From Rhodopirellula sp. (GTDB taxonomy: Bacteria; Planctomycetota; Planctomycetia; Pirellulales; Pirellulaceae), in assembly GCA_003513555.1 (NCBI GenBank), contig DOPG01000069.1:1591-29189 (forward strand): a stretch of 27,599 nucleotides of DNA, in the 5' to 3' direction. The position numbers and the translations under genes were made by a program. Every line of letters starts with the position of its first letter. The first letter of the stretch is position 1. Shown here one piece after another: positions 1-8,158 of the stretch. The notes below the pieces were generated by a model. It was given only the letters and a program-made list of their open reading frames with translations. It was not told the origin of the DNA and made no database searches.

Positions 1-1
1 C

Positions 2-1639
2 AGCCCCAGTCGTCCCAGCCCCAGTAGGCCCAGCCCCAGCTTCAGTAGGCCAAACCGACCAAGCACAGGGATACCATCGGTCTCACGTCCATCGATGCCA
101 TCGACACGGCCGTCGTTCCCCTCGACGCGACCGTCCATGCCGTCGACCAAGCCGTCATTCCCATCGACACGACCTTCGATACCGTCCACACGACCCTCGT
201 TTCCTTCAACACGGCCATCGCTTCCATCTACTCGTCCGTCCTTACCAGACGGGCTTCCATCCACACGTCCGTCATTACCCGACAACCGCCCTTCCACCCG
301 GCCGTCGTTGCCAGGCGACGGCCCCTCCACACGTCCCGCAGACCGACCAGGAAATGGCTTACGTCCCGGCACTGACCGTCCTTCGGTGCGGCCCAGTTTA
401 CCGGGCCTTGATGGCGGCCGCCCTGATCGTCCCGACCGGCCCAGCATCGATGATCGGCGCGCTTCATTGAATGATCGCTTGGATCAACGCCCCGACTACC
501 GTCACCCGGCCCATAATCGACCAGGATATGGATGGGACAACTGGTATGACCACCATTACAGCCATCACAACCACTGGCATCATGGATCCTGGCATCACCC
601 ATGGCGACCACCTAGCTGTTGGAACTACTGGTGGAATCGGTACCCAGTGCTCACGACGTTTGGTTTGACAACATGGGCCATCAATCGCGTCGGCTGGGCT
701 TTTGGATACAACAACTATTACAACCCTTACGTTACCCCCAGCACAGTAATTGTTGACAATAGTGTTTACGACTATTCACAGCCGATCATCATGGCACCCG
801 GTGAAACAACGCTATCGAGTAATCCCGCAGATGCCCCTGCTGCACAAGCACCGGAAGTTTCGCTGACGACTTTTGATCAAGCTCGAAACGATTTCTACGC
901 TGGCGATTACACAGCAGCGCTAAAAGCTACGGACAAAGCACTTACCGAAAGCCCCAATGATGCAGTTATGCATGAGTTCCGGGCCTTGACCCTGTTTGCG
1001 TTGGGGCAATATCAAGAATCGGCAGCAACGCTGTACGCTGTTCTGAGTGTCGGACCCGGCTGGGATTGGACAACCATGATCGGTCTATATCCGCAGGTGG
1101 ACATTTACACGGAACAATTGCGAAAGCTTGAGCAATTTGTCACTGACAATCCTGACGACAACGCTGGCCTACTGGTCCTTTCGTACCAATACATCACAGC
1201 CGGACATGACGAAGCAGCAGCAACCGAGTTGGAACGCCTAGTTGCTCTCACGCCAACTGACCCAGTCGCAATCCAGTTGTTACTGAGTGTTGATCCAAAT
1301 GCAACAATTCCCGAGCCTCCAAAGGAAGTACTCCCTCCTCAACCAACAGCTAAAATTGCCAAGGATCAACTTGACGGTTCATGGTCAGCAAATCGAGATG
1401 GACGAAGCTTTGAGATGGACCTCAAAAAAGACGGGACCTTTTCATGGACCTATTCTCAAGGCGACCAAACCCAGGAAGTGACCGGCGTCTGGGATGTCGA
1501 TGACAAAGGAATTCTGGCAATGGAAATGAACGATGATGGTGTTATGCTGGCCCAAGTTCTTTTCAAAGACGGAAAACTCGACTTCTACATGATTGGTGAT
1601 ACCGAAGGAACTCCACCGCTGAAATTCACAAAAGGGTAA
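2..1639 (+). CDS. TPR-like protein with PSTRPSx repeats, 5'-truncated by the window edge
   Basis: The frame is open from base 2 with no stop, and residues before the first ATG (base 95) are already of the same Ser/Pro/Arg-rich kind, so the true start and any signal peptide probably lie upstream of the window. Domain order, numbered from the ATG at 95: tandem PSTRPSx repeats (about residues 2-82); a Pro/Arg/Asp-rich linker; a His/Trp/Tyr-rich segment (about 145-185, containing HHYSHHNHWHHGSWHHPW); a conserved-looking stretch containing AINRVGWAFGYNNYYNPY; about three TPR-like helical pairs (about 260-400, e.g. ALKATDKALTESPND); a Pro-rich linker; and a C-terminal domain (about 425-514, LDGSWSANRDGR...) that resembles a small lipocalin-like beta-barrel. 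Proteins with this Trp/His segment plus TPRs are familiar in planctomycetes, but I know of no assigned function. Envelope location is inferred. Confidence 0.8.
   Translation, partial: SPSRPSPSRPSPSFSRPNRPSTGIPSVSRPSMPSTRPSFPSTRPSMPSTKPSFPSTRPSIPSTRPSFPSTRPSLPSTRPSLPDGLPSTRPSLPDNRPSTRPSLPGDGPSTRPADRPGNGLRPGTDRPSVRPSLPGLDGGRPDRPDRPSIDDRRASLNDRLDQRPDYRHPAHNRPGYGWDNWYDHHYSHHNHWHHGSWHHPWRPPSCWNYWWNRYPVLTTFGLTTWAINRVGWAFGYNNYYNPYVTPSTVIVDNSVYDYSQPIIMAPGETTLSSNPADAPAAQAPEVSLTTFDQARNDFYAGDYTAALKATDKALTESPNDAVMHEFRALTLFALGQYQESAATLYAVLSVGPGWDWTTMIGLYPQVDIYTEQLRKLEQFVTDNPDDNAGLLVLSYQYITAGHDEAAATELERLVALTPTDPVAIQLLLSVDPNATIPEPPKEVLPPQPTAKIAKDQLDGSWSANRDGRSFEMDLKKDGTFSWTYSQGDQTQEVTGVWDVDDKGILAMEMNDDGVMLAQVLFKDGKLDFYMIGDTEGTPPLKFTKG
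98..337 (+). repeat. Tandem PSTRPSx coding repeat (21-base units, then 33-base units)
   Basis: Seven consecutive 7-residue units PST(R/K)PS(F/M/I/L) occupy 98-244. They are followed by 11-residue units in which a four-residue spacer (PDGL, PDNR, PGDG) precedes PSTRPSL, from 245 to about 337. Unit coding sequences differ mostly at synonymous third positions (the Pro, Ser, Thr and Arg codons all vary), so the peptide is better conserved than the DNA. This coding repeat also gives rise to long meaningless open frames on the opposite strand. Confidence 0.85.
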
Positions 1640-1816
1640 GTTGATCGGGTAAGATAGCATCCTACAGGTTTCTCGTGACATCACAGCCATCCTTCGCTGG
1701 GCAACCACTTTACGCTGCAACGTACCGCATAAACCTGCACCCGATATGTACCCTGTGAACAGGCAGTTGCGAATTGCTTTACCTGTGATCTGTCTCCCCG
1801 CGAACTGTGATCAATC

Positions 1817-2416
1817 ATGAAAGACCGTGAATTTCCTCGGACCATGCCACTTTTCCTGCTAGGCAGTGTTCTGACGCTATTGGGCTGTCTGGCCTTCGCG
1901 GCACCAAGTGTCGCCGGAACGTGGGTGGTAGGAGTGATTGGGATCGTTCTACTGATTGCTGGACTCATTCAATTGGTGACAGCTTGGTGGTCCGAACGTT
2001 GGTCGCAAAAAATTTCACCTGTGATCATCGGTCTGGTTTCGACAATCTCCGGACTTGGCCTGCTTGCCGAACCTTGGATCGGATCGGCGCTGGTCATATG
2101 GGTAATGTCCATTTTTTTCGTAGCCGGTGGCATCTGGAAACTGATCACGGCTTTTAGCTATCGCCCGGCGAAGGGCTGGCTATTGCTGTTTTTCAGTGGA
2201 CTGATTGCGGTGGGTCTGGGATATTGGATGTTCACGCGAACGGGCGAGGAAGCTCTCGAGATCATTGGTCTGCTGGCGGGGATCGATTTTTTGCTGACGG
2301 GCATTTCCATGCTGGCAGTTGCCATCACTGTGCGGCAACTGATGGCCGTTGTTCAGGACAAAGCAGACCCACTGGCTGCAACACCAAATCAAGAAGATGA
2401 GCCGCTAGTTCATTGA
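1817..2416 (+). CDS. HdeD/DUF308-family membrane protein
   Basis: A 199-residue protein with six regularly spaced hydrophobic segments (about residues 10-30, 34-55, 67-85, 90-112, 119-137 and 147-170) and a short hydrophilic C-terminus. The size and pattern match the DUF308/HdeD family, including motifs such as GIVLLIAGLIQLVTAW and VAGGIWKLITAF. HdeD in E. coli is an acid-resistance membrane protein, but most bacterial members are uncharacterised, so no acid role is claimed here. The ATG at 1817 has no clear Shine-Dalgarno. The stop codon (2414-2416) overlaps the TTG start of the next gene, which suggests translational coupling and a joint function in the membrane. The 177 bases upstream contain CTGTGATC twice but no promoter I can defend. 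Confidence 0.8.
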   Translation: MKDREFPRTMPLFLLGSVLTLLGCLAFAAPSVAGTWVVGVIGIVLLIAGLIQLVTAWWSERWSQKISPVIIGLVSTISGLGLLAEPWIGSALVIWVMSIFFVAGGIWKLITAFSYRPAKGWLLLFFSGLIAVGLGYWMFTRTGEEALEIIGLLAGIDFLLTGISMLAVAITVRQLMAVVQDKADPLAATPNQEDEPLVH

Positions 2417-4284
2417 GCAAATCGAGGACCTTACGGAAGGAAACGCTTCGAACAACGCTAGCCGATTTTGGCCGTCACTGGCCTCAATTATTACTGACCA
2501 ATGGACTGTACACGGTCATCGCCGTCGTTCTGCTGACTCCACTGTTGGCGGTATTGACCCGAACTCTACTCCACCTATCAGGAAAGCCGGTCCTTGCAGA
2601 TCAGGACATTCTCTTTTTCATGCTCCAGCCAGCAGGCTGGGTCTGCGCGATCACGCTCGGATCCTTGTGGCTGGGAATCATCGTTTTGGGACAGGCCGCG
2701 TTAATGGTGACCCTGGCCGTTCCGTCCAAGGAGAAGACGAGTGCTCTTGCTGCAATCCGCTATGCAATGACGCACTGGTGGAGCATCTGTCAGGTAACAG
2801 CCCAACTGATCATCAGAGTTGGCCTTCTTTTCATGCCGTTTCTCGCTGTGGCAACCGCGACCTACACGTTGCTACTACGTAAATTCGACATCAATTTTTA
2901 TATTCAGGAAAAGCCACCCGAGTTCATCGTTGCTGTATCCATTGGCGCCGTTCTAGTCACCGGCTTCACGATATTGTTATTGAAATTTCTTTCGAGCTGG
3001 ATCTTTGCTCTACCGCTGGTACTTTTTGAAACAGTCCCAGCCTCACAAGCACTTAACGAAAGCGTGCTGCGCACCGTCGGGTCTCGAATCCAGATCATTA
3101 GCATGTTTATTATCTTGCTACTCGCTGGACTGGGAGCCTCCGCCATCATGACATCGCTCTTGATTTGGCTTGGCCAGTGGATGATCCCCGATACAACTCC
3201 TTCTCTCAGTCTGTTGGTTATCAATCTAGGAACGTTTCTGCTAATTTGGACGCTTAGCAATCTATTCATCCAAATGGTTAGTAGCAGCCTTTTTGCGGCA
3301 CTGTGGTTGAACCTGTACCGGGCAATTGGATGCAACGCTGAAAAGTTCGTATTTCCCAATGGCAATCCTCGGGTTTCGCCTGACGTGAAGGGCGGTATCC
3401 GCTTGACTGCAAAGGGTCTGATTGGAAGTAGTCTGGTTGGCTTGGCCGCTGCTGCAATCGTTGGAATCTGGACGTTAGAGAGCCTCCGCTTGGATGATGA
3501 TGTTGAGATCATTGCCCACCGTGGCGCATCGGCTGACGCACCCGAAAACACTTTGGCTGCCATGCGTCAGGCCATCGACTATGCCACCGACTGGGTGGAG
3601 GTTGATGTACAAGAAACGAGTGATGAACAAGTCGTTGTTTTCCATGACAGTGATTTCATGAAATTGGCTAACGTTGATCTCAAAATCTGGGATGCAACCA
3701 TGTCGGACCTTGAATCGATTGACATTGGAAGTCACAAAGATCCGATATTCCTTACCGAACGTGTCCCAACCTTGGCTGAATTACTCACCGTCTGCAAAGG
3801 TAAAACAAGGGTCGTTATTGAGCTTAAATATTACGGGCACGACCAAGACCTTGAGCAGCGTGTCCTGAACCTCGTCAATGAACATGATATGTCCTCCGAT
3901 GTGATGTACATGTCATTGAACATTGACGCAGTGACCAAAATGAAACAGCTGGATCCGAGTTGCCGTGCCGGTCTGCTGATGTCGGTGTTAGGCGGCAAGA
4001 TTGCGGACACCAAAGCAGACTTTCTTGCTGTCAATGCGATGTTCGTGAATCGATCATTCATCCAACGTGCCCACGCCAGTGGTAAAGAGGTTTACGTGTG
4101 GACGATAAATGATGCAGTAACGATGTCGCGAATGATTGGGATCGGCGTGGACGGACTGATCACGGATAAGCCTGATCTCGCAAGACAGGTACTTGCAGAA
4201 AGGTCAACCTTGAATCCCGCAGAGCGTCTGCTATTGGAACTGTCCGAAACCTTTGGTATTGCACCAGTGGTAACCGAACAATAG
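2413..4284 (+). CDS. Membrane-anchored glycerophosphodiester phosphodiesterase (GDPD)
   Basis: The 623-residue protein has an N-terminal membrane region with about seven hydrophobic segments (residues 25-350), of the kind found in GDPDs with a membrane domain, followed by a complete GDPD domain (about 365-600). Visible catalytic features are HRGAS (H369), PENT, the metal-ligand pair in VEVDVQ (E396, D398), H411 in VVVFHDSD, E470 in VVIELK, WTIND, and DGLITDKPDL near the end. The family hydrolyses glycerophosphodiesters to glycerol 3-phosphate and an alcohol; the physiological substrate is not evident. The start is taken as TTG at 2413 because it overlaps the hdeD-like stop and the next in-frame ATG would remove the first membrane segment. 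The domain orientation relative to the membrane is not determined. Confidence 0.9.
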   Translation: MSKSRTLRKETLRTTLADFGRHWPQLLLTNGLYTVIAVVLLTPLLAVLTRTLLHLSGKPVLADQDILFFMLQPAGWVCAITLGSLWLGIIVLGQAALMVTLAVPSKEKTSALAAIRYAMTHWWSICQVTAQLIIRVGLLFMPFLAVATATYTLLLRKFDINFYIQEKPPEFIVAVSIGAVLVTGFTILLLKFLSSWIFALPLVLFETVPASQALNESVLRTVGSRIQIISMFIILLLAGLGASAIMTSLLIWLGQWMIPDTTPSLSLLVINLGTFLLIWTLSNLFIQMVSSSLFAALWLNLYRAIGCNAEKFVFPNGNPRVSPDVKGGIRLTAKGLIGSSLVGLAAAAIVGIWTLESLRLDDDVEIIAHRGASADAPENTLAAMRQAIDYATDWVEVDVQETSDEQVVVFHDSDFMKLANVDLKIWDATMSDLESIDIGSHKDPIFLTERVPTLAELLTVCKGKTRVVIELKYYGHDQDLEQRVLNLVNEHDMSSDVMYMSLNIDAVTKMKQLDPSCRAGLLMSVLGGKIADTKADFLAVNAMFVNRSFIQRAHASGKEVYVWTINDAVTMSRMIGIGVDGLITDKPDLARQVLAERSTLNPAERLLLELSETFGIAPVVTEQ

Positions 4285-4611
4285 CAGCGGCACTCCGACT
4301 GCTGCCAGCAAAAATCTATCCGCTGGTTGGCACGTCCGTCCATATCCAACGGTTATCGCTGGATTAACGTTGATGGCCAGCGGCAATTTACGCGTATTCG
4401 TTTGCACACCGAAGGGAACAGCCGACAGCAAGGTAACAGTTGCTCCCTGCTGAAACGCCTGTTGGCAAATACGTTCACCAATGACGGTCGCCTCGTAAAC
4501 GTCAGTTCCATACGGCAAATGCAGGTTGTGAGGTTTAGTGGCTCCCAATGGAATTACAGCAACCCGAACATCAGCGTCCTTGGCGTACTCAAAAGTACAC
4601 TCTGCCAACAA
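4285..4611 (-). pseudogene. Truncated creatininase-family remnant
   Basis: Read on the minus strand from a TTG at 4611, about 87 codons (4611-4351) match the N-terminus of creatinine amidohydrolase-family proteins: VAVIPLGATKPHNLHLPYGT, then TDVYEATVIGER, and later PFGVQTNTRKLPLAINVNP. Family members are about 240-260 residues. Here the similarity stops after AINVNPAIT and the frame runs through unrelated sequence into the end of the GDPD gene on the other strand, so the distal two-thirds is missing. The family motif G(S/T)xExHGPHLP supplies metal ligands Glu, His and Asp. The His (H28) and Asp (D37) are present, but the Glu is Lys (K26, codon AAA, one base from GAA). No ATG start is in frame and a stop lies just upstream. 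Truncation plus a lost ligand point to a dead gene. Confidence 0.7.
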
Positions 4612-4670
4612 TCAAGGCTTGCCATCATTTGCCAGCTATTCTGTCATCGGAACCCTTCGTCACAAATCAA

Positions 4671-4717
4671 AAAACGAGCAGACACCTTGAACGACCGATT
4701 CAGGGTGTCTTCGTTTT
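4671..4717 (-). terminator. Intrinsic terminator of the minus-strand operon, overlapping a stop codon
   Basis: The arms are AAAACGAGCAGACACCTTGAA (4671-4691, on the plus strand) and its near-complement at 4699-4717. They pair through about 19 bases with a two-base bulge and one G-T type mismatch, around a loop of about seven bases. On the minus strand the hairpin runs directly into six T residues (plus-strand A's at 4669-4674), the classic Rho-independent layout. The TGA of the esterase gene (4700-4702) lies within the hairpin. The opposite flank ends in TTTT, so weak bidirectional activity is possible. Confidence 0.8.
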
Positions 4718-5554
4718 GCCTGCACTGACTTCATTTCGCAACTTGATCAAACGCACTGCCTGATCAGCAAATCGCTGTCCTAGCTTCACGTAACCGTCGG
4801 CGGAATAGTGCAAATCATTCTTGATTGTTGCCCCGCGGCGATTCTTGCCATCGTTAAGATCATCGGTATCTACCCAAACACAATTCGGATTTTTCTCGGC
4901 CAACATCACCTGCTGCTTTCGCACCATCGTCCAATGTGGATAACGCTGATTTGACATATCAAAATCGCTCAAGCGTCCCACCACAAAATTCAGGTCATCA
5001 CGCCCAAGGTCATTGGCAAGTTGCTCAAACAGACCTTTGAGGCTGGCGCCATAAATTTCGCCATGTCGCTCATTGGCATCTCGCTCTCCCTGCATCCATA
5101 CAAAAGTCACGGTCTTGATACTCTGATTCGCATTATTCATTTCTTTTTTGACTTTTTGCATCAGACGATCATAAAGATCGCCTGTCTTGTCAGGACGAGT
5201 CCCATCAGCAGCTTTCCAATCCTTGTACCATCTTCGGATCGGCTGACCACCGTGAGCATCTTTCACTACCAGCACTTGATCTTTTCCGAATGCTTTTTCA
5301 ACCGCTGGTGTAAAAGATTCCTCTGGTTTCATCCCCGCCATGTTGGATTGACCCGAGAGAATGAAAAGATTTAGTCCGGCATCTTCATTTTCCGCACGAG
5401 CAACGGAGCAGTGGAAACCAAAACCCCCAACCAAAGCACACAGCATCACAGCACGGAACCCTATCCTGATTCCAGTCAGAGATTTTCGTTCCCAGCTTAC
5501 CATCGCCGCATTCAACCAAGGGGCACTCAAAGTGTCATTCGCAACAGGGTCCAT
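4700..5554 (-). CDS. Secreted sialate O-acetylesterase-like (SASA) carbohydrate esterase
   Basis: A 284-residue SGNH-type esterase of the SASA/DUF303 group. After an N-terminal region that looks like a signal sequence (positive KSLTGIR, hydrophobic AVMLCALVGGFGF, cleavage near VARA-EN), the protein shows block I FILSGQSNMAG with the nucleophile S70, then WMQGERDA (about residue 154), and finally KNDLHYSADGY with the catalytic Asp247 and His249. Length and motif order are normal for an intact enzyme. The family removes acetyl groups from sugars; in planctomycetes such proteins commonly sit with sulfatases and DUF1501 genes, but the substrate here is unknown. It starts 69 bases after the WD40 stop and ends in a terminator, so it is probably the last gene of the operon. 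An internal ATG 17 codons in would also leave a signal peptide. Confidence 0.85.
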   Translation of the reverse strand: MDPVANDTLSAPWLNAAMVSWERKSLTGIRIGFRAVMLCALVGGFGFHCSVARAENEDAGLNLFILSGQSNMAGMKPEESFTPAVEKAFGKDQVLVVKDAHGGQPIRRWYKDWKAADGTRPDKTGDLYDRLMQKVKKEMNNANQSIKTVTFVWMQGERDANERHGEIYGASLKGLFEQLANDLGRDDLNFVVGRLSDFDMSNQRYPHWTMVRKQQVMLAEKNPNCVWVDTDDLNDGKNRRGATIKNDLHYSADGYVKLGQRFADQAVRLIKLRNEVSAGKTKTP

Positions 5555-5623
5555 CGATCAACTCTCTCTTACTGAGCATTGGCTCTGCGTCACATTTGGA
5601 CAATGAGCCAACATTGAAAATCA

Positions 5624-6682
5624 TTACTTGTTAACCAACTCATCTTCAGTCAAACGTTGAAGTCGCTGCTGACGACTACCAACCGCCAAACTCCCATCAG
5701 TGGGATGGGTTGCAATGGCGTACAGCCAAGCATCACTGACACTCACTTTTACTGCCACTTCCATTGTATCAGGATTGATGCCACGTACGTTTCCGTCATC
5801 ACAGGCGACAGCCAACCACTCGCCCTCCGGGCCCCATGTCAGCGCAAGCGGCACGGCATCGATTCGGCAAAAGCGGACCAACCGACCAATGGTCGGTTGC
5901 CACAACCTGACGGTGCGATCATTGCTGACTGATGCGACGATTGGCAACCTGCGGACTCCAGAATTTTTTCCCTGCCCCGGGGGTTGTGTTTTCAACTCGT
6001 TCACTGCGCGAGTGTGATTATTCAAAGTCCTTATCAACTCGCCCGTTTCAACTTTCCAAACCCTGATATTTTGATCAAGCGCACCACTGACAATCAGGCT
6101 ACCGCCAGCAATGACCTGTATTCCTGTGACTCCCTTGGAATGCCCTCTAAGACGTCGAATCGGCTTCTGCAGCCCGACATTCCAGATACCTATTTCATGA
6201 TCAAGCCCCCCCGTCACAAAAGTTTTGTCATCAATCCACGCAACCGACTGAACGGTGTCCTCATGCCCTTCATGAACGGCAAGCAGGTCTCCCGTGGGCC
6301 AAGACCGAATCTCAACCACGCCCGTCTCTGCAGGCGTTCCACCAGCAACTGCCAACTTCTGGCCATCGGGGGAAAATGCCAAGGACTGAATCAAAACCAA
6401 TGAACTGGATACTGTCCTTTTTATCCTCAGGCTTGGCCACTCATGCACCATCACAGAGGACTGTGATCCCGCGAGGATCGAATTCCCAGCTGGATCGAAC
6501 ACCAGCGATGTGATGGGTGGCTCTGCAGCGGTCACGCCGTTAGCCAAGGCAAAACCCAGCAAAAAAAAACAGCGAGGAATCGAAGACCGGACGCGAATGA
6601 AGTGTGCAGCACGACCACTCAAACTCACGATTGAATCAACCATGTCAGGAAAACTTAACGAAGAGCAGCTGAGGTCACTCAT
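5624..6682 (-). CDS. Secreted WD40 beta-propeller protein
   Basis: A 352-residue protein with a hydrophobic leader (CFFLLGFALANGVTAAEPP, about residues 38-55) and seven WD40-like repeats, enough for a single closed propeller. Repeat cores are near residues 57-82, 97-128, 143-168, 184-210, 226-264, 278-304 and 319-344. The clearest are GGLDHEIGIWN, GALDQNIRVWK and NDRTVRLWQ. The propeller probably acts as a protein-binding scaffold outside the cytoplasm, since no catalytic residues are seen. The ATG overlaps the stop of the upstream DUF1501 gene in an ATGA arrangement, which supports this start and translational coupling. A later ATG (residue 14) is a weaker alternative. WD40 proteins beside DUF1501 and DUF1549/DUF1553 genes are a recurrent planctomycete arrangement, but the partner is not known. 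Confidence 0.88.
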   Translation of the reverse strand: MSDLSCSSLSFPDMVDSIVSLSGRAAHFIRVRSSIPRCFFLLGFALANGVTAAEPPITSLVFDPAGNSILAGSQSSVMVHEWPSLRIKRTVSSSLVLIQSLAFSPDGQKLAVAGGTPAETGVVEIRSWPTGDLLAVHEGHEDTVQSVAWIDDKTFVTGGLDHEIGIWNVGLQKPIRRLRGHSKGVTGIQVIAGGSLIVSGALDQNIRVWKVETGELIRTLNNHTRAVNELKTQPPGQGKNSGVRRLPIVASVSNDRTVRLWQPTIGRLVRFCRIDAVPLALTWGPEGEWLAVACDDGNVRGINPDTMEVAVKVSVSDAWLYAIATHPTDGSLAVGSRQQRLQRLTEDELVNK

Positions 6683-8037
6683 GCAATCAGCTCTGACACA
6701 GGTTCGGCTTCATACGGCGAAATCCGCACAGGCCGGCCATCGTCGGTGTGAAATTCTTCCTTGGGATCGATACCCAGAAGTGTGTAAATGGTGGCCGCCA
6801 AATCCGATGGTGTGACGGGTCGATCCAGGGGTGATTCACCAACGGCATCGCTGCTGCCAATCACCTGACCTCCGGCAACGCCGCCACCTGCCATCAATAC
6901 ACTGAAAACACGTGGCCAATGATCTCGACCACCACGGGTATTTAGCTTCGGAGTTCGCCCAAACTCACCCATCACCACGACCAAAGTTTCATCGAGCATT
7001 GCCCGCTGCTCCAAATCCGTAATCAGAGCTGACAACGCATGGTCAAGGGAAGGAACCAGCCCAACATCTACCTTCGCCCCCGCAAATCCATCCTTCAGGC
7101 GAACCTGCAATTTTTCGTGCGTATCCCAACCGCGATCATTGACCGTTACAAACGGCACACCTCTTTCCACCAATCGACGGGCAAGAAGACAACTCTGACC
7201 AATCGTCTTACCACCATACTCTTTACGAACAGCGGCAGGCTCCTCACTGAGCTGAAAAGCACGTTTGGCGTCTTCCGAGGCAATCAGCTGATATGCCCTT
7301 TCCAAATCCGGGTCCGATGTATGATTTTGGTCCTGAGTCTTACCTTCTTCGAACGCATTCAATGCCGCAACAAATTGCCGTCGACGATCCAGCCGGGTTA
7401 AATCCAAGCCTTGAAAGAAATCGAGGTCACGAACAGCAAAGTCGGCTTTCGACGGATCACCACCAACGGAAAATGGACGCGTCGCTGCCGGCAAGTATCC
7501 GCCGCCCGTCAATCGACTACCACCCACGTTGAAAGTCGGCACTGCGATGTTGCAAGGCAAGACGCCAGACCCGCGATGCAACTGAGATACGACTGCTCCA
7601 TACGCCGGATATTCCAGAACAGGCGTGGGTTTATACCCCGTCATCAGATAATGAGTTCCAAAGTTGTGCTCCCCCAACGGTGATGTCATTGAGCGGACAA
7701 TCGCAATCTGATTCATGGCTGCTGCTGTCTTGGGCAAACACTCACTGAACCGTATCCCGGGAATTGCCGTGGAAATCGATCCCAATGGTCCGCGCACCTC
7801 CAAGGGTGCCTCAGGCTTAGGATCAAATGTCTCAAGATGGCTGGGACCACCGTCAAGCCATACAAGAATGCAGGACTTGGCCTTCTGGACGGTATTGTCA
7901 TTAGCTGCCCAAAGTCGCTGATGTCGCAGGTAGTCACCCAGCCCCAATCCAAACGCAGTCAAACCACCCACCCTAATGAGGTCTCGCCGCCTGACTCCAT
8001 TACACGTCCCTTCGTGCCTCACAGATGCTTTACTCAT
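6679..8037 (-). CDS. DUF1501 family protein, Tat-exported
   Basis: A 452-residue DUF1501 protein. A twin-arginine signal lies at residues 16-40 (RRRDLIRVGGLTAFGLGLGD). The mature domain opens with SCILVWLDGGPSHLETFDPK and continues with IPGIRFSECLPKTA, IAIVRSMTSPLGEHNFGTHY, FVTVNDRGWDTHEKL, and VVVMGEFGRTPKLNTRGGRD followed by HWPRVFSVLMAGGG. It ends in IYTLLGIDP and a short tail. This is the full family length and the motifs resemble the alkaline-phosphatase/sulfatase superfamily fold, but DUF1501 has no proven reaction. Export of a folded protein by Tat hints at a bound cofactor or metal. It lies 121 bases after the DUF1549/DUF1553 gene, its usual partner, and overlaps the WD40 gene by four bases. 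The ATG at 8037 has only a weak GAGAG upstream. Confidence 0.93.
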   Translation of the reverse strand: MSKASVRHEGTCNGVRRRDLIRVGGLTAFGLGLGDYLRHQRLWAANDNTVQKAKSCILVWLDGGPSHLETFDPKPEAPLEVRGPLGSISTAIPGIRFSECLPKTAAAMNQIAIVRSMTSPLGEHNFGTHYLMTGYKPTPVLEYPAYGAVVSQLHRGSGVLPCNIAVPTFNVGGSRLTGGGYLPAATRPFSVGGDPSKADFAVRDLDFFQGLDLTRLDRRRQFVAALNAFEEGKTQDQNHTSDPDLERAYQLIASEDAKRAFQLSEEPAAVRKEYGGKTIGQSCLLARRLVERGVPFVTVNDRGWDTHEKLQVRLKDGFAGAKVDVGLVPSLDHALSALITDLEQRAMLDETLVVVMGEFGRTPKLNTRGGRDHWPRVFSVLMAGGGVAGGQVIGSSDAVGESPLDRPVTPSDLAATIYTLLGIDPKEEFHTDDGRPVRISPYEAEPVSELIA

Positions 8038-8158
8038 GACCAGTTACTCTCTACCGTTACCCATTGCTGAAACATCACGACGTGGTATCCGAACAACTTG
8101 CTTCCCTGGAAACCATATCTAGCATGCGGGAAATACTTGACTGTCACTATACCGAAAC

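Noticed and set aside
1..337. Possible CRISPR or satellite array at the left edge
   Set aside because: The units are exact multiples of three, code for a conserved peptide, and have no unique spacers between identical repeats.
42..611. Minus-strand open frames opposite the PSTRPS repeat (42-227 and 228-611)
   Set aside because: They arise because the repetitive plus-strand codons leave the complement free of stops; the plus frame has the recognisable repeat and downstream domains.
4327..4728. Plus-strand open frame of 133 codons
   Set aside because: It is antisense to the creatininase remnant and the terminator, and its translation resembles nothing.
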